The notes under the pieces were generated by a model, which was given only the letters and a program-made list of their open reading frames with translations, was not told the origin of the DNA and ran no database searches. From assembly GCF_003533305.1 (NCBI RefSeq), contig NZ_DOEH01000018.1, positions 82,399 to 146,398 of the forward strand: DNA of 64,000 nt, read 5' to 3'. Numbering within the stretch: position 1 is the first letter of the stretch; each line of letters starts with the position of its first letter. Below, piece after piece: positions 47,564-56,645 of the stretch. The position numbers were made by a program, and so were the translations under genes. The stretch comes from Providencia sp. Its GTDB lineage: Bacteria > Pseudomonadota > Gammaproteobacteria > Enterobacterales > Enterobacteriaceae.

Positions 47564-47635
47564 CATCATATTTCGAGTTGTTTGGATGTTAGCTTCACTT
47601 GCTACCGACATACAGCTCGAATTATTTTGCATATA
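47564..47635. repeat. Short ERIC-like element inside the pst operon
   Basis: About 72 bp with ERIC-type ends (tcatatttcgagttgt and acagctcgaattatttt) in inverted orientation but lacking the usual central core, hence an internally deleted copy. It lies in the pstS-pstC gap. Confidence 0.55.
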
Positions 47636-47697
47636 AACGCCATGAAAATTGTAAATCCTACTGATGATATCGTAGGTGTGAAATGAGAACAAAGCGC

Positions 47698-48654
47698 ATG
47701 GCCGAAAAAACAACGGCATTTAAAGCCCCTAGCAAATCAGGTGATGTAATTTTTAGTGCGCTAGTAAAGATGGCTGCACTAATCACTCTGTTAATGCTTG
47801 GCGGTATTATTATTTCCCTTATTTTTGCATCTTGGCCGAGTATGCAGAAATTTGGGTTTTCGTTTTTATGGACAAAAGAGTGGGATGCGCCAGCGGAGCA
47901 GTTCGGTGCACTTGTGCCTATCTACGGCACCATAGTGACATCACTCATTGCGCTTATCATTGCGGTACCGGTGAGTTTTGGTATTGCCCTGTTTCTAACT
48001 GAACTTGCCCCTAACTGGTTAAAGCGCCCATTAGGTATCGCTATTGAGCTTCTGGCTGCAATTCCAAGTATCGTTTACGGTATGTGGGGACTCTTTGTGT
48101 TTGCCCCTCTATTTGCTGAATACTTCCAAGAACCTGTCGGCAATGTGATGTCGACTATTCCGATTGTAGGCGAATTATTCACAGGTCCTGCTTTTGGTAT
48201 TGGTATTTTAGCTGCGGGAATTATCCTCGCTATTATGATCATTCCTTATATTGCCTCCGTAATGCGTGACGTGTTTGAGCAAACACCGGTCATGATGAAA
48301 GAATCTGCATACGGTATCGGCTGTACCACATGGGAAGTTATTTGGAACATCGTGTTGCCGTACACCCGAAATGGAGTGATAGGCGGTGTGATGTTAGGCC
48401 TTGGGCGTGCACTGGGTGAAACCATGGCGGTTACTTTTGTAATTGGTAATACCTACCAGTTGGATAGTCTTTCATTATTTATGCCGGGCAACAGTATTAC
48501 CTCTGCGCTGGCGAATGAATTTGCTGAAGCTGAAAGTGGCGTGCATACCGCGGCATTGATGGAGCTTGGATTAATCCTGTTTGTCATTACATTCATTGTG
48601 TTAGCAATATCCAAATTGATGGTGATGCGTCTTGCTAAGAGCGAGGGCCGTTAG
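47698..48654 (+). CDS. pstC: Phosphate ABC transporter permease PstC
   Basis: A 318-residue inner-membrane permease with six helices, forming the phosphate channel with PstA. The protein begins [19 protein letters not shown] and includes the permease signature around [16 protein letters not shown]. The ATG at 47698 fits E. coli PstC; an in-frame ATG at 47683 adds five residues. The pstA start follows one base after its stop. Distance from pstS is enlarged by a hairpin and an ERIC-like repeat. Confidence 0.95.
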   Translation: MAEKTTAFKAPSKSGDVIFSALVKMAALITLLMLGGIIISLIFASWPSMQKFGFSFLWTKEWDAPAEQFGALVPIYGTIVTSLIALIIAVPVSFGIALFLTELAPNWLKRPLGIAIELLAAIPSIVYGMWGLFVFAPLFAEYFQEPVGNVMSTIPIVGELFTGPAFGIGILAAGIILAIMIIPYIASVMRDVFEQTPVMMKESAYGIGCTTWEVIWNIVLPYTRNGVIGGVMLGLGRALGETMAVTFVIGNTYQLDSLSLFMPGNSITSALANEFAEAESGVHTAALMELGLILFVITFIVLAISKLMVMRLAKSEGR

Positions 48655-48655
48655 T

Positions 48656-49537
48656 ATGTCAATCTCTCAGCCAATGGTTGTAAATCAAAAAGAACGTACT
48701 CGTCGCCAAGCATGGCGTCGTCAAATTAACCGCATGGCGTTATTTATCTCCATGCTAGCAATGGCTTTCGGTCTGTTTTGGTTAGTGTGGATTTTATTTT
48801 CGACAGTAACTAAAGGGATTGATGGAATGTCCATTAATCTATTTACCGAAATGACGCCTCCCCCAAACACACCGGGTGGTGGACTTGCAAATGCTATCGT
48901 CGGTAGTGGATTATTAATTTTATGGGCAACAGTCATTGGCACACCGCTCGGTATTCTTGCGGGTATTTATTTAGCTGAATATGGTCGTAAATCATGGCTT
49001 GCTTCAGTAACTCGTTTTATTAACGACATTTTGTTATCAGCCCCTTCTATTGTGGTTGGACTGTTTGTTTACACCATTGTGGTGGCTCAAATGCAGCACT
49101 TCTCTGGTTGGGCGGGTGTTATTGCATTGGCGTTATTGCAAATTCCGATCGTTATCCGTACTACTGAAAATATGTTGAAGTTAGTACCGGATAGTCTGCG
49201 TGAAGCTGCATATGCGCTAGGTACGCCAAAATGGAAAATGATTTTATCGATTACGTTAAAAGCATCTGTATCCGGGATTATTACGGGGATTTTGCTAGCA
49301 ATCGCACGTATTGCGGGAGAAACCGCGCCGCTACTGTTTACTTCACTGTCTAATCAGTTCTGGAGTACAGATATGAGCGAACCGATTGCTAACTTACCTG
49401 TGACTATTTTTAAATTCGCGATGAGTCCATTCTCAGAATGGCAGCATTTAGCATGGGCAGGGGTGCTTCTTATCACCTTATGCGTTTTGTTAATTAATAT
49501 CATTGCACGCGTTGTGTTTGCACAGAAAAAACACTAG
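48656..49537 (+). CDS. pstA: Phosphate ABC transporter permease PstA
   Basis: A 293-residue inner-membrane permease, partner of PstC. Highly conserved segments are [40 protein letters not shown] and the EAA-like loop [16 protein letters not shown], which contacts the PstB ATPase. The ATG at 48656 lies just past the pstC stop and has a GAGGG ribosome site; the frame opens at 48632 inside pstC. pstB follows after 37 bp. Confidence 0.95.
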   Translation: MSISQPMVVNQKERTRRQAWRRQINRMALFISMLAMAFGLFWLVWILFSTVTKGIDGMSINLFTEMTPPPNTPGGGLANAIVGSGLLILWATVIGTPLGILAGIYLAEYGRKSWLASVTRFINDILLSAPSIVVGLFVYTIVVAQMQHFSGWAGVIALALLQIPIVIRTTENMLKLVPDSLREAAYALGTPKWKMILSITLKASVSGIITGILLAIARIAGETAPLLFTSLSNQFWSTDMSEPIANLPVTIFKFAMSPFSEWQHLAWAGVLLITLCVLLINIIARVVFAQKKH

Positions 49538-49562
49538 CCCCGGATTGAACAGAGATTTATAG

Positions 49563-50351
<789 letters not shown>

Positions 50352-50364
50352 TATGGAGCCGACG

Positions 50365-51078
50365 ATGGATACGCTGAATCACAATAAACATATATCTGGG
50401 CAGTTCAATGCTGAACTGGAACATATCCATACTGAGTTGATGACGATGGGAGGGTTGGTCGAAGAACAACTCACCAAAGCTATCACGGCAATGCATAATC
50501 AGGATGAAGCCCTAGCGCGTGAAGTTATCGAAAACGATCACAAAGTCAATATGATGGAAGTGTCTATCGATGAAGAATGCATCAAAATCATTGCTAAGCG
50601 CCAGCCCACGGCGAGCGACTTGCGTTTGATTATGGCGATTTCAAAAACTATTGCCGAGCTAGAAAGAATTGGTGATGTTGCTGATAAAATTTGCCAGACA
50701 GCATTGGAAAAATTCTCACATCAACATCAACCCTTGTTGATTAGTTTAGAGTCATTAGGGCGTCACACGATACAAATGCTTCATGATGTATTAGATGCAT
50801 TTGCACGTATGGACGTGGAAGAAGCTGTCCGTATTTATCGTGAAGATGAAAAAGTTGATCAAGAGTACGAAGGTATTGTTCGTCAATTGATGACTTACAT
50901 GATGGAAGACCCACGCACGATCCCAAGTGTTTTAACGGCGTTATTTTGTGCGCGCTCAATTGAGCGTATCGGTGACCGCTGCCAAAATATTTGTGAATTT
51001 ATTTTCTATTATGTTAAAGGGCAGGATTTCCGTCATGTGGGTGGGGATAATTTAGAGAAGATGCTGACGAGTAAATAA
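50365..51078 (+). CDS. phoU: Phosphate signalling regulator PhoU
   Basis: A 237-residue, all-helical protein of two three-helix bundles with the repeated metal-binding motif E-x-x-x-D ([15 protein letters not shown] and [15 protein letters not shown]). It keeps the Pho regulon off when phosphate is abundant and limits uptake by PstSCAB. The ATG at 50365 has GGAG five bases before it and matches the E. coli start; an ATG at 50353 is in frame. It is the last gene of the pst operon and is followed by a cluster of ERIC elements. Confidence 0.97.
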   Translation: MDTLNHNKHISGQFNAELEHIHTELMTMGGLVEEQLTKAITAMHNQDEALAREVIENDHKVNMMEVSIDEECIKIIAKRQPTASDLRLIMAISKTIAELERIGDVADKICQTALEKFSHQHQPLLISLESLGRHTIQMLHDVLDAFARMDVEEAVRIYREDEKVDQEYEGIVRQLMTYMMEDPRTIPSVLTALFCARSIERIGDRCQNICEFIFYYVKGQDFRHVGGDNLEKMLTSK

Positions 51079-51080
51079 CT

Positions 51081-51203
51081 TGTCATACTTCGCACTGTAG
51101 CTGTGTTGGCTTCATTCACTAACCCTAGTCACATACTTGTGTATGTTTCTAGGGCTTAGTTTCATTTGCCGCCTTGCCACATCGCGAATTATTTAAAGTA
51201 TTG
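51081..51203. repeat. ERIC-family repeat after phoU, copy 1
   Basis: About 123 bp with the complete ERIC layout: tgtcatacttcg end, core cctagtcacatacttgtgtatgtttctaggg, gccgcct segment, and gaattatttaaagtatt end. The core matches the classical ERIC inverted repeat (AAGTAAGTGACTGGGGTGAG) with several changes. Confidence 0.8.
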
Positions 51204-51206
51204 AAT

Positions 51207-51317
51207 ACTTGTTATATTTCGTACTATAGCGGTGTTGGCTTCATTCACTAACCCTAGTCACATACTTATGTATGTTTCTAGGGCTTAGTTTCATACTGCT
51301 AAATTATTTAAAGCATG
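51207..51317. repeat. ERIC-family repeat after phoU, copy 2
   Basis: About 111 bp, nearly identical to copy 1 through the core (cctagtcacatacttatgtatgtttctaggg) but missing part of the right arm. It lies in direct orientation three bases after copy 1, so it looks like a local duplication with a deletion. Confidence 0.75.
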
Positions 51318-51351
51318 AGTAATGCAATTTTTTTGAAAAACGTTGAAGCTC

Positions 51352-51392
51352 CTCATGCTTTGAGCTGTAACTGCGTTTTTTAGAGTATTAGT
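51352..51392. repeat. Mini ERIC-like remnant after phoU
   Basis: ctcatgctttgagctgtaactgcg joined to ttttttagagtatt resembles the two ends of an ERIC element with the centre removed. A 10-bp inverted repeat aaagcatgag/ctcatgcttt links it to the end of copy 2. Confidence 0.45.
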
Positions 51393-51604
51393 CACTTATT
51401 CAATGATTCGTTTTCTTCTCGCTCAATAAGCGATCTATATGGTGTAAGCCATATTTAGGGCACCCAGTGGGTTTTGCCCTTTTTTTATTATCTTTGTTAT
51501 TCCGTTTAGTTATAAATATATTATCTAATATTATTTCCGGTGCTAAGCATTAATTGATAGCTTGTGATGGTCGATTTACAAAAACTTACCGTCTGAGGTG
51601 TTCA
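51393..51604. other. Intergenic region between ERIC cluster and ABC transporter genes
   Basis: It holds a 6-bp hairpin, atatgg/ccatat (51437-51454), immediately before the terminator at 51457, then about 115 bp of AT-rich DNA that should carry the promoter of the substrate-binding protein gene. Confidence 0.5.
51457..51487 (+). terminator. Terminator downstream of the pst operon and ERIC cluster
   Basis: agggca and tgccct form the stem, followed by seven T. It lies about 380 bp after the phoU stop, so the ERIC elements would be transcribed with the operon or with a separate short RNA. Confidence 0.8.
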
Positions 51605-52444
51605 ATGAAAGCTCGTATTCTTACTACCGTATTACTTACAGGTCTGGCGCTGACAGCGAATATCGCGAGTGCGGACAAATTAGATGATATTAAAAAGGCG
51701 GGAGTTGTTCGTATTTCTGTTTTTGATAGTAATCCTCCATTTGGGTTTATTGATCCACAAACGAAAAAATTAGCAGGTTATGATATTGATATTGCCCAGG
51801 CAGTCGCTGATGATTTAGGTGTTAAATTAGAATTGCGTCCAACGAACCCTGCAAATCGTATTCCTCTGCTAAGCTCAGGCAAAGTTGACTTGATTGGTGC
51901 TAACTTCACCATCACTGATGAGCGTGCAAAACAGGTTGATTTTACTATCCCTGATTTTGCGACAGGCCAAAAATTTATCGCACGTAAAGGTGTTTTGAAA
52001 ACGCCAGATGATATCAAACCACTGCGTATTGGCGCTGACAAAGGCACCGTACAGGAAGTGACTTTGCGTGAGCGTTTCCCTGATACTAAAGTCATTTCCT
52101 ATGATGACACCCCGCAAGCCTTCGCAGCACTACGTAATGGTAACGTACAAGCTATCACTCAGGATGATGCGAAATTAGTTGGTTTGCTTGGTAATTTACC
52201 TGAAAAGGTAAAAGTAGATTTCGAAATCTCACCATTTAGTCTGACAAAAGAGTATCAAGCGCTGGCAACAAACAAAGGTGAAGATCGTTTGGTGGAAAGC
52301 GTAAATCAAACTCTGTTGAAATTAGAAAAAGAGGGTAAAGCGCAAGTAATTTATGACCGTTGGTTTGGTCCAGAAACGAAAGCCGCACAGCCTCGTGGTG
52401 ATTTTAAATTTGCACCATTGAGCCAACAACAGCCTCAGTCATAA
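51605..52444 (+). CDS. Amino-acid ABC transporter substrate-binding protein
   Basis: A 279-residue periplasmic protein of SBP family 3 (PBPb). The signal peptide ends at ASA and is followed by DKLDDIKKAGVVRISV. Family signatures are GYDIDIAQAVADDLGVKLEL and GKVDLIGANFTITDERAKQVDF. These fit binding of a polar amino acid such as glutamate, aspartate or glutamine, but the ligand is not certain. The ATG at 51605 has GAGGTG upstream; the open frame begins at 51554. A stem-loop separates it from the two permease genes. Confidence 0.88.
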   Translation: MKARILTTVLLTGLALTANIASADKLDDIKKAGVVRISVFDSNPPFGFIDPQTKKLAGYDIDIAQAVADDLGVKLELRPTNPANRIPLLSSGKVDLIGANFTITDERAKQVDFTIPDFATGQKFIARKGVLKTPDDIKPLRIGADKGTVQEVTLRERFPDTKVISYDDTPQAFAALRNGNVQAITQDDAKLVGLLGNLPEKVKVDFEISPFSLTKEYQALATNKGEDRLVESVNQTLLKLEKEGKAQVIYDRWFGPETKAAQPRGDFKFAPLSQQQPQS

Positions 52445-52519
52445 TCAATCAACAGAATGTTTCATTCACTTAATGCAAGTTGATGTGACACATTGAGACG
52501 AAAGGTTAGATAAATAGAT

Positions 52520-52545
52520 ACCCCGCAAATGTCGCGGGGTTCTTG
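52520..52545 (+). terminator. Intercistronic stem-loop (attenuator)
   Basis: accccgc and gcggggt form a 7-bp GC-rich stem, followed by tcttgatt. It lies between the binding-protein and permease genes, where such stems usually reduce downstream expression. Confidence 0.65.
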
Positions 52546-52630
52546 ATTATACAGGCCATACTGTAAGTTGCATGGGTGTTAGCACCTTAAAGTATTAAGT
52601 GTATTGGTGTGAAAGAAGTAGGTATTTATT

Positions 52631-53383
52631 ATGTTTGAGAAATTTTTTAGCGATGACTTTTGGTCTGCAAACTTACTGGCACCCCAATACCTTGAGTGGT
52701 TTGGCTATGGATTTTTACTCACAGTCTGGATCTCAGTTTGTACTATCATTGCTTCTACGCTATTAGGTTTCATCGTTGCATCTGCAAAGGATAGCCAAAT
52801 AGCCCCGCTACGTTGGTTAGTGACGCTCTATATTTCAATTTTTCGTAACACACCTTTGCTCGTGCAGTTGTTTTTTTGGTATTTTGCTTCAGGTGAGATT
52901 TTGCCATCGTCGGCGATGGAGTGGCTGAATACGCCTCATACGGTGACATTACTGGGGATGACTCTTGGTTGGCCATCGTTTGAATTTTTAGCCGGATTTG
53001 TGGGTTTAACCCTATATACCGTACCTTTCATTGCAGAAGAAGTGCGCGCGGGTATTCGTGGTGTACGCCAAGGGCAAAAATATGCGGCTTTTGCTTTAGG
53101 GCTGACATCTTGGCAAGCGATGAAATTAGTCGTTCTACCACAAGCCGTAAAAATTGCCATGCCACCGCTGCTTGGCCAATATATGAATGTGGTGAAAAAT
53201 TCATCACTGACAATGGCGATTGGCGTCGCTGAGCTTTCATACGTTTCTCGCCAAGTCGATAGTCAAACACTGAAAACCTTCACCGCCTTTGGCGTTGCGA
53301 CGGTGCTATATATTGCCATTATCGCATTGATGGAAGCTTGGGGTCAGTGGCGTCAACAGCGTAATTTAGCGCAAGGGGTATAA
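52631..53383 (+). CDS. Amino-acid ABC transporter permease (HisM/GltJ-like)
   Basis: A 250-residue inner-membrane permease with about five or six helices and the family signature FRNTPLLVQLFFWYF. The EAA loop reads EEVRAGIRGVRQGQKYAAFALG, then VVLPQAVKIAMPPLLGQ, which contacts the ATPase. It pairs with the permease two bases downstream. Together with the upstream binding protein it would import a polar amino acid. No ATPase gene lies nearby. Confidence 0.88.
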   Translation: MFEKFFSDDFWSANLLAPQYLEWFGYGFLLTVWISVCTIIASTLLGFIVASAKDSQIAPLRWLVTLYISIFRNTPLLVQLFFWYFASGEILPSSAMEWLNTPHTVTLLGMTLGWPSFEFLAGFVGLTLYTVPFIAEEVRAGIRGVRQGQKYAAFALGLTSWQAMKLVVLPQAVKIAMPPLLGQYMNVVKNSSLTMAIGVAELSYVSRQVDSQTLKTFTAFGVATVLYIAIIALMEAWGQWRQQRNLAQGV

Positions 53384-53384
53384 A

Positions 53385-54137
53385 ATGGACTTTTCAGTTA
53401 TCGAGCAAAATTGGCAATACCTACTTTTTGGTGCTTACCCTGATGGCCCACTAGAAGGGGCGGCTTTGACACTGGTTATTAGCATACTTGCTGGTGGCGC
53501 ATCTATCATTTTAGGTACTTTAGCCGGTATCGCATTGGCAATGTTACGCGGCTTTTGGATGAATGTTTTCGCGGCTATTCTTGGCTTTTTCCGCGCTATT
53601 CCCGTTATTATGCTGATCTTCTGGACCTATTTCTTGTTACCCATTTTACTGGGAACGGAGATCCCCGGGATCACTACCGTCGTTTGTGCGTTGGCATTGA
53701 TCACCTCTGCTTATTTAGCCCATGCAGTAAAAGCAGGAATATTGGCGATAGGTAAAGGGCAATGGCAAGCGGGTATGTCATTAGGGCTTAATCGCTGGCA
53801 ATCGCTGTTCTATATTGTTTTACCACAGGCCTTACGCATGATGGTGCCGTCGTTTATCAACCAATGGATAGCATTAATTAAAGATACTTCTTTAGCTTAT
53901 ATTGTCGGGGTAGCGGAACTATCATTTTTGGCAACACAAGTTAATAACCGTGAAATGGTTTATCCTCTTGAAGTATTCCTATTTGTTGCCTTTATCTATT
54001 TTGTCATGTGTTTGAGCATTGAAATTGCAGCGAATGTGATTGCAAAGAAATTGAGTAACCAAAATGTACCACATAAGTTAGCAGCGAAACGTAAACTCCT
54101 GTTTTGGCGTAGACAAAAACTGCTCGCGTTATCCTGA
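53385..54137 (+). CDS. Amino-acid ABC transporter permease (HisQ/GltK-like)
   Basis: A 250-residue permease, second of the pair. Signatures are GFFRAIPVIMLIFWTYFLLP and the EAA loop HAVKAGILAIGKGQWQAGMSLGLN, then IVLPQALRMMVPSFINQWI. The C-terminal 25 residues are basic and cytoplasmic. It starts one base after the preceding stop, so the two are coupled. The ATP-binding subunit is missing from the operon and must be supplied from elsewhere. Confidence 0.88.
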   Translation: MDFSVIEQNWQYLLFGAYPDGPLEGAALTLVISILAGGASIILGTLAGIALAMLRGFWMNVFAAILGFFRAIPVIMLIFWTYFLLPILLGTEIPGITTVVCALALITSAYLAHAVKAGILAIGKGQWQAGMSLGLNRWQSLFYIVLPQALRMMVPSFINQWIALIKDTSLAYIVGVAELSFLATQVNNREMVYPLEVFLFVAFIYFVMCLSIEIAANVIAKKLSNQNVPHKLAAKRKLLFWRRQKLLALS

Positions 54138-54253
54138 TTATCTTAAAATAGCGGCGTGATCGTCGCTATCTCATTCAAAAATTTATCTTTAGTTGATTAT
54201 TCAAATTCATCACGTTGTATCAGTAAGTTAGGGTTTTTTTGGTCTTAAAGTTC

Positions 54254-54269
54254 ACGCAATCGTTTTCTT
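54254..54269 (+). promoter_or_regulatory. PurR box upstream of adeP
   Basis: acgcaatcgttttctt fits the purine-repressor consensus ANGCAANCGNTTNCNT at every fixed position. It lies 54 bp before the adenine permease start. Repression by PurR with a purine co-repressor is the natural reading. Confidence 0.85.
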
Positions 54270-54323
54270 TTCTCAATTTTAACGGTAGTATGAGTCGAAA
54301 AAAACTTTTTTTAGGCGCATCTA

Positions 54324-55658
54324 ATGAGTAATCAATCTTCTGGCTCGACATCACAACAGAGCTTGTTTCAGCGTGTTTTTAAGCTACAAGAACACGGCAC
54401 GACGGCGAAAACAGAGGTCGTTGCAGGCTGTACGACTTTCCTGACGATGGTATATATCGTATTTGTTAACCCACAAATTTTGTCTATTGCTGGCATGGAT
54501 ATCAAAGCGGTCTTTGTTACCACTTGCTTAATTGCGGCGATAGGTAGCATCTTTATGGGGATATTGGCTAATTTGCCTATTGCAGTCGCACCTGCGATGG
54601 GATTGAATGCCTTCTTCGCTTTTGTGGTTGTTGGCGCTATGGGCTACTCATGGGAAGTGGCGATGGGGGCTGTATTTTGGGGTGCCGTCGGTTTATTTAT
54701 CCTCACTTTATTTCGTATTCGTTATTGGATTATTGCTAATATTCCTCTGAGTTTGCGTGTCGGTATTACCAGTGGTATTGGTTTGTTTATTGCCATGATG
54801 GGGTTGAAAAACTCCGGTATTATCGTGGCTAACCCAGATACTTTAGTATCTATCGGTAATTTAACGCATCACAATGTTTGGTTGGGCGCACTCGGCTTTT
54901 TTATTATTGCCATCTTAGCCGCTCGTAATATCCATGCTGCGGTATTGGTTTCTATTGCGGTGACAACGCTGATTGGTTTAGCGCTTGGCGATGTGAAATT
55001 TAGTGGTATTTTTTCTATGCCGCCAAGTATCACTAGTGTTGTTGGGCAAGTTGATTTTAGTGGCTCATTTGATCTCGCACTCTCCGGTGTTATTTTTTCC
55101 TTCATGTTAGTTAACCTGTTTGATTCCTCTGGCACAATGATTGGTGTAACGGATAAAGCGGGGATTACTAATGAACGCGGTACTTTCCCTCGCATGAAGC
55201 AGGCATTATATGTTGATAGTTTAAGCTCCGTTGCGGGTTCAGCAATGGGAACGTCATCCGTTACCGCTTATATTGAAAGCTCATCAGGTGTTTCTGTTGG
55301 CGGTCGTACCGGACTGACTGCGGTCGTTGTCGGCATTTTGTTCTTATTGACCATGTTTATATCACCACTAGCCGGTATGGTTCCTGCTTATGCAACCGCA
55401 GGTGCGTTGATTTATGTTGGTGTGCTGATGACATCAAGCCTAACTCGCGTGAAGTGGGATGATTTGACTGAATCTGTTCCTGCATTTATTACCGCAGTGA
55501 TGATGCCATTTAGCTTCTCAATTACCGAAGGTATCGCTTTAGGCTTTATTGCTTACTGTGCCATGAAAATTGGTACTGGCCGTTGGCGTGATCTTGGTTT
55601 ATGTGTTGTTTTAGTGGCTATTTTATTTTTATTGAAAATGATACTGGTCGACGCTTAA
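54324..55658 (+). CDS. adeP: Adenine permease AdeP (YieG), NCS2 family
   Basis: A 444-residue proton-coupled purine importer, close to E. coli AdeP/PurP (YieG) from FKLQEHGTTAKTEVVAG to the end. About 14 membrane segments are expected. Conserved motifs are MGLNAFFAFVVVGAMGYSW, MLVNLFDSSGTMIGVTDKAGI and GTSSVTAYIESSSGVSVGGRTG, which hold the substrate-binding acidic residues. Adenine is the expected substrate; hypoxanthine or guanine cannot be excluded. A PurR box lies upstream and a terminator follows. Confidence 0.92.
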   Translation: MSNQSSGSTSQQSLFQRVFKLQEHGTTAKTEVVAGCTTFLTMVYIVFVNPQILSIAGMDIKAVFVTTCLIAAIGSIFMGILANLPIAVAPAMGLNAFFAFVVVGAMGYSWEVAMGAVFWGAVGLFILTLFRIRYWIIANIPLSLRVGITSGIGLFIAMMGLKNSGIIVANPDTLVSIGNLTHHNVWLGALGFFIIAILAARNIHAAVLVSIAVTTLIGLALGDVKFSGIFSMPPSITSVVGQVDFSGSFDLALSGVIFSFMLVNLFDSSGTMIGVTDKAGITNERGTFPRMKQALYVDSLSSVAGSAMGTSSVTAYIESSSGVSVGGRTGLTAVVVGILFLLTMFISPLAGMVPAYATAGALIYVGVLMTSSLTRVKWDDLTESVPAFITAVMMPFSFSITEGIALGFIAYCAMKIGTGRWRDLGLCVVLVAILFLLKMILVDA

Positions 55659-55675
55659 TTACCTCCTTTATTTAA

Positions 55676-55703
55676 CGGCCTCAAATTCTGGGGCCGCTTT
55701 TCC
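55676..55703 (+). terminator. Terminator of adeP
   Basis: cggcctca and tggggccg form an 8-bp stem with a 5-nt loop (one G-U), followed by cttttccc. Confidence 0.75.
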
Positions 55704-55858
55704 CATTAGGGCAAAATCGCGCTATAATCAATCATGTACTGTTATGAGTTATCAAGCGGATAAAAAAAATCTACTTTAATTGCAAAGCAGTGCTTTCGCC
55801 GCTTGAGGGATTCTGCTAGATTCCGCAGCAGAAACTGACTTTATCAAGGTATCAGACC

Positions 55859-56377
55859 ATGAATTCACCAAAAAAACCGACAAGTAAAACCAAAAAAAAA
55901 TACCGTAAAACGACCGCTGAATTGAATGCTGAAGGTCGTGAACGTAAGCACGATAAAAAACATCGTGGTAACAAATCCGGTAGTCGTAACCAAGACAAAC
56001 CTGCAAATGGTCAAAATAACGGTCAAAATAATGTGGTAGACCCACGTTTGGGCAGTAAAAAACCAGTGGCTTTGATTCTCGATGGAAATCAACCCAAGGC
56101 AGCGCCGGTTGTGGTAAAACAACCAATAGTGAAAGAAAAGCTCGCGCCTGAGAAAGAGTTAGAGATGTTAGAAAGTGATGATCGCTTAGACGGCCTTTTA
56201 GCTCGTTTAGAAGATGGTGAAACGATAACTGAAAAAGAGCAAAAATATATTGATACTTGTTTAGATCGTATCGATGAGCTGATGAAGCAGTTAGGTATTG
56301 AGTTTAGCGATGAAGAAGAAAACGAAGAGGAAGAAGACAAACTAGATGACATTATGCGCATCTTAAAAAGTAAATAA
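55859..56377 (+). CDS. yihI: Der GTPase-activating protein YihI
   Basis: A 172-residue soluble protein. The N-terminal third is strongly basic (K/R/T-rich, KTKKKYRKTTAELNAEGRERKHDKKHRG), the middle is low-complexity, and the C-terminal part is acidic and helical (RLDGLLARLEDGETITEKEQKYID, then a run of D/E). YihI stimulates the GTPase Der and so modulates ribosome assembly. The layout and length match E. coli YihI (about 169). It is upstream of hemN, as in E. coli. Confidence 0.92.
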   Translation: MNSPKKPTSKTKKKYRKTTAELNAEGRERKHDKKHRGNKSGSRNQDKPANGQNNGQNNVVDPRLGSKKPVALILDGNQPKAAPVVVKQPIVKEKLAPEKELEMLESDDRLDGLLARLEDGETITEKEQKYIDTCLDRIDELMKQLGIEFSDEEENEEEEDKLDDIMRILKSK

Positions 56378-56645
56378 TCCTCACTTAATGTTTCCTCTCG
56401 TTTTACACGAGGGGAAATAATGCCTATTTTTCCCCTAAACTACTTTTCTTTGATGTTACATCAAGTCTCTTTTTCATAACAATACTATACTCGTCATACT
56501 TAAAGTTGCGGTGTTGTCGCCTAGCTGCCTTTTGAATTATTTAGAGTATATAATCTACTCACGTATAAATATCGCCTAATAAAAAATCTAAATAAGGCGC
56601 AATCCAAAGTTTGGTTTTGAGCTATTGGTCAATTGAGGAATGTTA
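56378..56645. other. yihI-hemN intergenic region
   Basis: It contains overlapping stems (tttcctctcg 56391-56400, cgaggggaaa 56408-56417, tttttcccct 56427-56436, where the middle arm can pair with either neighbour). A 7-1-7 palindrome ttgatgt-t-acatcaa lies at 56450-56464, and an ERIC remnant at 56488-56551. The hemN promoter should be near the right end. Confidence 0.5.
56488..56551. repeat. Internally deleted ERIC-like element before hemN
   Basis: About 64 bp, from actcgtcatacttaaagttgc through gtcgcctagctgcc to gaattatttagagtata. Both ERIC ends are present but the central core is missing. Confidence 0.65.

Noticed and set aside
55776..56126. Minus-strand ORFs opposite yihI
   Set aside because: Antisense shadows of the K/R-rich and acidic yihI sequence; yihI itself is clearly recognised.
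56450..56464. FNR box upstream of hemN
   Set aside because: TTGAT and ATCAA are separated by five bases instead of four, so it does not meet the FNR consensus. Kept only as a palindrome.
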